17,695 nt of DNA from Thermoleophilia bacterium. GTDB lineage: Bacteria; Actinomycetota; Thermoleophilia; Gaiellales; Gaiellaceae. The notes beneath the pieces were generated by a model. It saw only the letters and a program-made list of their open reading frames with translations. It did no database searches and was not told the DNA's origin. Shown one piece after another: positions 12,961-17,695 of this stretch. Position numbers and translations under genes: made by a program. The stretch lies in NCBI GenBank assembly GCA_020845695.1, contig JADLFG010000046.1, positions 1 to 17,695 on the forward strand. The letters run 5' to 3'. Every line of letters begins with the position of its first letter. The first letter of the stretch is position 1.

Positions 12961-13944
12961 CTAGAGCGTCCCGCCGCGAAAAACTTGCGCGAGCAGCGAC
13001 GCACCGATCGCGGCGCCCCGATCGCCGAGCTCGGAGACGTGGACGGCCGGTGGGCGGTCGGGCACGACGAGGTGCGGGAGCATGGCGCCGGCGATCCGCT
13101 CGGCGTAGGGTTGCCCGAGGCGCGAGCCGAGGCCGCCGCCGATCACGACCGCCTCGAGATCGAGCAGGTTGACGACCGAGGCGATCCCCGTCCCGAGCGC
13201 CGCGACGGCGCGCTCGACGATCTTCACGGCCAGCGAATCGCCCGCCTCGAGCGCCTCAGCCCAGACCCCGCTCGCGAGCCTCGCCTTCCCCTGCCGCTCC
13301 ATGAGCCGCATGAGCCGGGTCTTGTCCCCGCGCGCGGCCGCCCGCCTGGCGCGCTGCTCCATCGGGCCACGCCCCGCGTACGCCTCGAGGCAGCCGCGCC
13401 GCCCGCACGGGCAGCGGGCGCCGCCGGCGCGGACGACGACGTGGCCGAGCTCGCCCGCTGCCCCGCGACCGACCCAGGGCCGGCCGTCGAGGACGAGCCC
13501 GCCGCCGACGCCCGTCCCCCACCAGACCGCGAGCCACGAGCGGAAGGGCCTGCCCGCGCCGAGCCGGTTCTCGGCCTCGACCGCCGCCTGGACGTCGTTG
13601 CCGAGCCGGACTGGAACGCCGACGCGCTCGGCGAGCGCCGCGGCGAGCGGGAACGGCCCGTCCCAGGCGGGCAGATTGCCCGCGCTGAGCAGCCGGCCCG
13701 AGTCCGCATCGACGGGGCCGGGAGCGCCGACGCCGACCCCGGCGAGCTCGCCGGGGACGCAACCGGCGGCAGCGGACGCACGCTCGAGCGCAGCCGCCAT
13801 CGCCGCGACGACCTCGGGCAGGCCCTCGGCCGGAGTCGGGGCTCGGGCCTCGCCCGTCACGGAGCCGTCCGCACCTGCGACGAGCGCGTGGATCTTCGTC
13901 GCGCCGAGATCGATGCCGCCGAAGCGGGCCGCCTGCCTCGCCAT
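12961..13944 (-). CDS. ROK-family sugar kinase (glucokinase-like)
   Basis: A 327-aa ROK-family kinase that transfers phosphate from ATP to a sugar, most likely glucose or a related hexose. The phosphate-binding loop GGIDLGATK sits at residues 9-17. The catalytic base is Asp117 in GNDVQAAV. The adenosine loop is GTGVGGGLVL (143-152), and the sugar/zinc region has ELGH (165-168) followed by CPCGRRGCLEAYAG, giving a His168/Cys178/Cys180/Cys185 zinc site. The absence of an N-terminal helix-turn-helix argues for enzyme, not repressor. ATG at 13944 has a strong GGGGAGG 4 nt upstream. It follows the MMPL gene after 55 nt but has its own likely -10 box, TATCGT (13968-13973). Precise sugar specificity cannot be read from sequence. 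Confidence 0.95.
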   Translation of the reverse strand: MARQAARFGGIDLGATKIHALVAGADGSVTGEARAPTPAEGLPEVVAAMAAALERASAAAGCVPGELAGVGVGAPGPVDADSGRLLSAGNLPAWDGPFPLAAALAERVGVPVRLGNDVQAAVEAENRLGAGRPFRSWLAVWWGTGVGGGLVLDGRPWVGRGAAGELGHVVVRAGGARCPCGRRGCLEAYAGRGPMEQRARRAAARGDKTRLMRLMERQGKARLASGVWAEALEAGDSLAVKIVERAVAALGTGIASVVNLLDLEAVVIGGGLGSRLGQPYAERIAGAMLPHLVVPDRPPAVHVSELGDRGAAIGASLLAQVFRGGTL

Positions 13945-13967
13945 CGCGCCTCCCCTGGGTCGGGCGC

Positions 13968-13973
13968 ACGATA
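13968..13973 (-). promoter_or_regulatory. Possible -10 box for ROK kinase
   Basis: The minus strand reads GCTATCGT, whose TATCGT fits TAnnnT. Transcription would begin near 13961, giving a short leader that carries GGGGAGG before ATG 13944. It resembles the GCTAnnnT boxes before other genes in the window. Confidence 0.35.
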
Positions 13974-13999
13974 GCGAGCGCGGCGGGCGACCTCGCGGG

Positions 14000-16198
14000 C
14001 TACTTGCCGGTCGGCCGGATGGCGGGCCGGGGCCGATGCAGCGGCGAGGGTGCGACGCGCACGACCCGCGCGAGACCGGCGGGCATCCACCAGTTCCAGC
14101 GGCCAGCGAGCTTCATCACGCTCGGCAAGAGCAGCGCCCGCACGATCGTGACGTCGATCAGGATCGCGGCAGCCAGGCCCAGTCCGAACTGCTGGAGGCC
14201 GAGGAACGACCCGGCGACGAAACCGGCGAACGCCGCCACCATGATCGCGCCCGCGGCCGTGACGAGCCGGCCAGTCCGGGCGAGGCCGACGGCGACGGCG
14301 CGCTCGTTGTCGTGGCTCGCGTCCCACTCCTCGCGCATGCGGCTGACGAGGAAGACCTCGTAGTCCATCGAGAGGCCGAATAGCATCGCGAACAGGAAGA
14401 CGGGGATCCAGCCCTCGACCTGGTCGGACTGGAGCAGCCCGAGCGGCTCGCCCACGCCCCACTTGAACGCGACCACGAGCAGCCCGTAGGCGGCGCCGAT
14501 CGAGAGCAGGTTGAGCAGGATCGCCTTCAGCGGCAGCAGCACCGAGCGGAAGGCCCGCATCAGCACGAGGAAGGTGAGGACGAGCACGGCCGCGACCAGC
14601 CACGGAAACGCACCGTAGGTGCGGTCGAGGAAGTCGACCCCGCCGGCCGGTCCGCCGCCGACGTACACCCGCGCGCTTGCCGGGAAGCCCGCGCCCGGGA
14701 CGAGCTCGCCCCGCACGCGGTCGACGAAGTCCTGGCTCGCGGCCGAGCCGTACTCGGTCCGGCCCGCGACCTCGAAGTTGACGTAGCGCCCGGTCGGGTC
14801 GGTCCTCGCGGCGCCGACCTCCGCGACCTCCGGGTCGGTCTCGAGCGCGGCGACCAGCCGCGCGAGCGCCGCCCCGACCGGCTCGCTCCCGGCTGCTCCG
14901 GCCCGCCCGGCGTCGACGACAAGGTCGGACGGGGCGAGCCGGCCCTCGCCGAGCGCGTCGGCGAGCACGTTCAGGCCGCGCGCGCTCTCGAGCTCCTGCG
15001 GGAGGCCCGCGTTCGAGCCCGGCGTGAGCTGGAGGCCCAGCGCGGGCATGGCGAGCGCGACGAGCAGCGCCGCGGAGCCGGCGGCGACGAGACGCGGGTG
15101 GCGCATGACCGAGCGGGCGAGCCGCATCCAGAACGTCGCCTCGATGTCCTCGCCCCGGCCGGAGAACCGCCGCGGCAGCAGCCGAACCCGGTCGAGACGG
15201 GAGGCGACCGAGTAGAGCAGCGCCGGCAGCAGCGTCAGCGCGGCCACCATCGAGACAAGCGGGATCACGAGCCCGGCAAGCCCGTAGCCGCGCATCACCG
15301 GCACGGGCAGGGCGAGCAGGAGCGCGAGCCCGATCGCGACGGCGGCGCCGCTGAAGACGACCGCACGTCCCGCGGTCTCCATCGTGCGCACCACCGCGTC
15401 GGCTCTCGTCCCGCCCGCGCGCAGCTCCTCGCGGAAGCGGTGGATCACGAGCAGGGAGTAGTCGACGGCGATGCCGAGCCCGATCAGCGTGACCAGGTTC
15501 TGGACCGTGCTCTCCATCTCCAGCACGTGCGCGAACACCCAGACGACGCCCATCGTGGCCGGGATCGCCGCGAACGCGAACAGGAACGGGACGAGGAACG
15601 AGAGCGTGCCGAACACGAGCACGAGGATCGCCAGCGCGAGCGGGACCGCGATGTACAGCTCGCCGACCTTCAGGTCCTCGGCGAGGACCGGATCGACGTC
15701 GTGGGCGATCGCGGCCTCGCCGGTCACGTACAGCTCGGCGCTGGCGAGCTCGCCGGCGGCGGCGCGGACGCGGCCGGTGTAGTCGGCAGCGGCGGCGGGC
15801 TCGAGTCCGGTCTCGACCGCGACGCTCGCGACGTCGCCGCTGACGGAGACGGCGCCCGCCCGGCCGCCCGGCAAGACGGCGGCGGCCCGCCCGGCCGCGG
15901 CGGCGAGCGTCGCGCCAAGCTCGCCTTTCGCGTCCGCGACGCTCCGCGCCACCAGCAGGAACGTGCCGGCCGGCTCCTCGCCGAAGCCCTCCTCGAGGAT
16001 CCGCTGCGCGGCCGCGCTGTCCGTCCCCGGGATCGTCGAGCGATCGCTCCAGAGCCCCGAAAGCCCCTGCATCGCCGCCAGCGACCCGACCAGGACGACC
16101 GTCCAGGCTGCGAAAACGGCGAAGCGCAGGCGGATCATCCGCCGCGTCCACCGGCCCAGGCGGCTCGTGCCGCCGTCAGCTGCTCGCCCGTACGCCAT
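14000..16198 (-). CDS. MMPL-family RND exporter
   Basis: A 732-aa inner-membrane exporter of the MMPL/RND superfamily, driven by proton flow and typically moving lipids, fatty acids or hydrophobic drugs. It has two halves, each with one helix, an extracytoplasmic domain (about 45-180 and 390-530) and five helices. Proton-relay Asp-Tyr pairs are seen in both core helices: GIAVDYSLLVIHRFREE (Asp246-Tyr247) and GLSMDYEVFLVSRMREE (Asp612-Tyr613). Length is typical for actinobacterial short MMPLs. ATG at 16198 has AAGGAG 6 nt upstream. It lies 22 nt after a 39-aa single-helix peptide gene and downstream of a two-component pair on the same strand, so it may be regulated by that pair. The cargo is unknown. 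Confidence 0.96.
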   Translation of the reverse strand: MAYGRAADGGTSRLGRWTRRMIRLRFAVFAAWTVVLVGSLAAMQGLSGLWSDRSTIPGTDSAAAQRILEEGFGEEPAGTFLLVARSVADAKGELGATLAAAAGRAAAVLPGGRAGAVSVSGDVASVAVETGLEPAAAADYTGRVRAAAGELASAELYVTGEAAIAHDVDPVLAEDLKVGELYIAVPLALAILVLVFGTLSFLVPFLFAFAAIPATMGVVWVFAHVLEMESTVQNLVTLIGLGIAVDYSLLVIHRFREELRAGGTRADAVVRTMETAGRAVVFSGAAVAIGLALLLALPVPVMRGYGLAGLVIPLVSMVAALTLLPALLYSVASRLDRVRLLPRRFSGRGEDIEATFWMRLARSVMRHPRLVAAGSAALLVALAMPALGLQLTPGSNAGLPQELESARGLNVLADALGEGRLAPSDLVVDAGRAGAAGSEPVGAALARLVAALETDPEVAEVGAARTDPTGRYVNFEVAGRTEYGSAASQDFVDRVRGELVPGAGFPASARVYVGGGPAGGVDFLDRTYGAFPWLVAAVLVLTFLVLMRAFRSVLLPLKAILLNLLSIGAAYGLLVVAFKWGVGEPLGLLQSDQVEGWIPVFLFAMLFGLSMDYEVFLVSRMREEWDASHDNERAVAVGLARTGRLVTAAGAIMVAAFAGFVAGSFLGLQQFGLGLAAAILIDVTIVRALLLPSVMKLAGRWNWWMPAGLARVVRVAPSPLHRPRPAIRPTGK

Positions 16199-16220
16199 TC
16201 TCGACTCCTTCCCGGCGTGC

Positions 16221-16340
16221 TCAGACCACGGCCGCGAGCAGGACCGCGACGGTGGCGATGGAGAGCGTCAGGAGCGCCGAGCCGGCGGCGATCAGCGTCG
16301 CGACCCTCCTGCGCTCCATGGACTGCGCTGCCTGCGTCAT
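16221..16340 (-). CDS. 39-aa single-TM peptide upstream of MMPL
   Basis: A tiny membrane peptide of 39 aa. It has a short polar N-terminus with three arginines (MTQAAQSMERRR), then one hydrophobic helix of about 26 residues (VATLIAAGSALLTLSIATV onward) that ends at the stop. By the positive-inside rule the N-terminus faces the cytoplasm. The start is ATG at 16340, with GGGGAGGG (16347-16354) 6 nt upstream. An in-frame ATG at 16346 abuts that site and is less likely. The gene ends 22 nt before the MMPL exporter, which has its own good ribosome-binding site, so they are very probably one transcript. Small helices of this type can be subunits or modulators of RND pumps (as AcrZ is for AcrB), but that role is inference. 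No family is recognised. Confidence 0.72.
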   Translation of the reverse strand: MTQAAQSMERRRVATLIAAGSALLTLSIATVAVLLAAVV

Positions 16341-16472
16341 CTCCATCCCTCCCCGCTTCCCTGTTTTCGGTGCTGGGGACAGGGTCTCACCGCGAAGCCC
16401 GCGGTTGAACCGTGCTGGCAGGCGTCCCCGGGTGCGGTTACCCCCACCGTCGCGGTATGGCTGCCGGACGGA
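16341..16472 (-). promoter_or_regulatory. Intergenic region with palindrome, peptide-MMPL control region
   Basis: These 132 nt between the response regulator and the small peptide hold a perfect 11-bp palindrome CGGTTGAACCG (16402-16412). It partly overlaps a 6-bp stem (16389-16394 with 16400-16405). No clear -10 box was found. The palindrome is a candidate binding site for the adjacent response regulator or another repressor controlling the peptide-MMPL genes. Confidence 0.3.
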
Positions 16473-17117
16473 TCAGGAGCGCAGGAAGGCGAGCACCGCG
16501 AGCACCCGGCGGTGGTCTTCCGGCGCGGCGGGAAGGCGCAGCTTCCCGAAGATGCTCGTCACGTGCTTCTCGACCGCCCGCTCGGTCACGACCAGGCGCT
16601 CCGCGATCCCCCGGTTCGAGCGCCCCTCGGCCATCAGGGACAGCACCTCCCGCTCCCGCGGGGTCAGGCCGGCGAGCGGGTCGTCGCGGCGGCGGCGCCC
16701 GACGAGCTGGGAGACGACGGCGGGATCGAGCGCGGAGCCGCCGCCGGCGACGCGGCGGACGGCGGCGACGAAGTCGGCGACGTCCGCGACGCGATCCTTG
16801 AGCAGGTAGCCGACCCCTTCGGCGCTGTCGCGGAGCAGCTCGAGCGCGTACTCCGGCTCGACGTACTGGGAGAGCACGAGCACGCCGATCTCCGGGTAGC
16901 GCTCGCGGATCTCCCGCGCCGCGCGCAGGCCCTCGTCCGTGTGGGTCGGCGGCATGCGAACGTCCACGATCGCGACGTCCGGGCGGTAGGAGCGCACCTT
17001 CAGCAGCAACTCGTCCGCGCTGCCGGCCTGCCCGACGACCTCGACCCCGGCCTCGGCGAGCAGGCGGGCGATCCCCTCGCGCAGGAGCACCGAGTCGTCG
17101 GCGAGCACGGCGCGCAC
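16473..17117 (-). CDS. NarL/LuxR-family response regulator
   Basis: A 214-aa two-component response regulator. The receiver domain (1-120) has the acidic pair Asp7-Asp8, phosphoacceptor Asp52 in VDVRMPP, Ser83 in VLVLSQY and Lys107 in YLLKDR. A LuxR-type helix-turn-helix follows (about 150-212, LTPREREVLSLMAEGRSNRGIAERL then EKHVTSIFGKL). This is the LiaR/NarL pattern. The receiver contains a PTHTDEGL insert after the phosphosite that is common in actinobacterial members. GTG at 17117 follows the kinase stop by 9 nt with a GGTAGG-like site 8-9 nt upstream, so kinase and regulator form one operon. Likely targets include the adjacent peptide-MMPL genes (inference from position). Confidence 0.96.
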   Translation of the reverse strand: MRAVLADDSVLLREGIARLLAEAGVEVVGQAGSADELLLKVRSYRPDVAIVDVRMPPTHTDEGLRAAREIRERYPEIGVLVLSQYVEPEYALELLRDSAEGVGYLLKDRVADVADFVAAVRRVAGGGSALDPAVVSQLVGRRRRDDPLAGLTPREREVLSLMAEGRSNRGIAERLVVTERAVEKHVTSIFGKLRLPAAPEDHRRVLAVLAFLRS

Positions 17118-17126
17118 GGCCGCAGC

Positions 17127-17695
17127 CTACCTCCGCGCCGGCAGCGGCAGCTCGGCGCGGACGCGCGTGCCGGCCCCGGGCGGGCTCTCCACAGCGAGGC
17201 GGCCGTCGAGCGCCTCGACGCGGTCGGCGAGACCGCGCAGCCCGGAGCCCCGGGCCGGATCGGCCCCGCCGGCGCCGTCGTCGGCGACCTCGACGAGCAG
17301 AAGGCCGCCGTCACGGGCGACCCGGACGGAGGCGGCGCTCGCGCCCGCGTACTTGGCGACGTTCGCGAGCGACTCCGAGACGACGAAGTAGGCTGCCGCC
17401 TCGATCGGCCCGGGCAGCCGCTCCCCGGTGGGCAGGGCGACCTCGACCGGAACCGGCGAGCGCGCGGCGAGCGCCTCGAGCGCCGGCCCGAGACCCCGGT
17501 CGGTGAGGATGGCTGGGTGGATGCCTCGGGCGAGCTCCCTCAGCTCCCCGAGCGCCAGCGCGAGCTCGTCGCCGGCGGTGGCCAGCAGCTCCTCGGTCCC
17601 GGCGGGGTCGCTGCGGACGCGGGCTCCGGCGAGGCGGAGCGAGAGCGCGAGCGAGACGAGCCGCTGCTGGGCGCCGTCGTGGAGGTTGCGCTCGA
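17127..17695 (-). CDS. NarL-family sensor histidine kinase, 3' part
   Basis: The C-terminal 189 residues of a HisKA_3-type sensor kinase; the N-terminus lies beyond the window edge. The first residues read ERNLHDGAQQRLVSLALSL, the phosphoacceptor block with the active histidine at 17679-17681. It continues with a dimerisation helix, ELARGIHPAILTDRGLGPAL, then the HATPase domain with N-box SESLANVAKYAG, the G1-like DDGAGGAD and a closing SGLRGLADRVEALDG block. All are typical of kinases that pair with NarL/LiaR regulators. It ends in TAG at 17127, 9 nt before the response regulator gene. The sensor region is not in the window, so the stimulus is unknown. Confidence 0.95.
   Translation of the reverse strand, partial: ERNLHDGAQQRLVSLALSLRLAGARVRSDPAGTEELLATAGDELALALGELRELARGIHPAILTDRGLGPALEALAARSPVPVEVALPTGERLPGPIEAAAYFVVSESLANVAKYAGASAASVRVARDGGLLLVEVADDGAGGADPARGSGLRGLADRVEALDGRLAVESPPGAGTRVRAELPLPARR

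Noticed and set aside
13857..16151. 764-codon minus-strand frame across the MMPL gene
   Set aside because: Arg/Gly/Asp-rich shadow of the MMPL gene in a different frame. The 732-aa frame has clear MMPL motifs and helices.
1..17695. CRISPR arrays, insertion sequences, prophage or toxin-antitoxin genes
   Set aside because: No regularly spaced direct repeats, transposase motifs or phage genes were recognised on either strand.

Overview
The window is very GC-rich chromosomal DNA (well above 65% by eye). It has many GTG starts, several genes that appear to be transcribed without a leader (a TAnnnT -10 box 6-11 nt before the start codon, no Shine-Dalgarno), and hairpin terminators without a U-tract. 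Together with the protein content (stand-alone LigD-type polymerase and ligase, CtaG of the caa3 type, ROK kinase, MMPL exporter, DUF1800/DUF1501 pair) this suggests an Actinomycetota genome, plausibly the deep-branching class Thermoleophilia. The class assignment is inference. No mobile element, CRISPR array or rRNA was found. There is one tRNA, tRNA-Gly(TCC).

Layout. Positions 204-1031 (minus) hold an EamA-type permease behind its own leaderless promoter. Positions 1110-6923 (all minus) are a tightly packed cluster of ten genes. In transcription order these are: a cysteine-containing winged-helix regulator of SufR type; a 12-TM membrane protein resembling heme-copper oxidase subunit I/NnrS; a MIP18/SufT-like (DUF59) protein; a DUF1858-DUF2249-DUF2249 protein; a DUF2249 protein; a xylose-isomerase-like TIM-barrel protein; a second small DUF2249 protein; a cupin; an EamA permease that seems to start at CTG; and a 77-aa helical protein followed by a hairpin. 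The first seven junctions are overlaps of 1 to 7 nt, mostly GTGA. A 10-bp palindrome sits on the regulator's promoter.

Positions 7014-7087 are tRNA-Gly, preceded by a possible 66-aa leaderless gene. Positions 7386-9285 hold a LigD-type polymerase and an ATP-dependent DNA ligase, convergent and overlapping by 20 bp. A perfect 17-bp palindrome separates the ligase from the divergent ctaG-like gene and carries a -10 box for each direction. Positions 10071-12852 (minus) are a DUF1800 then DUF1501 pair, probably a secreted two-gene system. Positions 12961-17695 (minus) hold, in transcription order, the 3' end of a NarL-family sensor kinase, its response regulator, a 39-aa single-TM peptide not previously called as an open frame, an MMPL-family RND exporter and a ROK-family sugar kinase that ends at a perfect 15-bp hairpin.

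How they may work together. The DUF2249 cluster is the strongest candidate for an undescribed system: an Fe-S-type sensor could repress its own promoter and release a membrane heme/copper protein, an Fe-S assembly factor and four DUF2249 domains under redox or nitrosative stress. This is inference from domain content and context. The two-component pair next to the peptide and MMPL exporter suggests a separate envelope-stress or export module.
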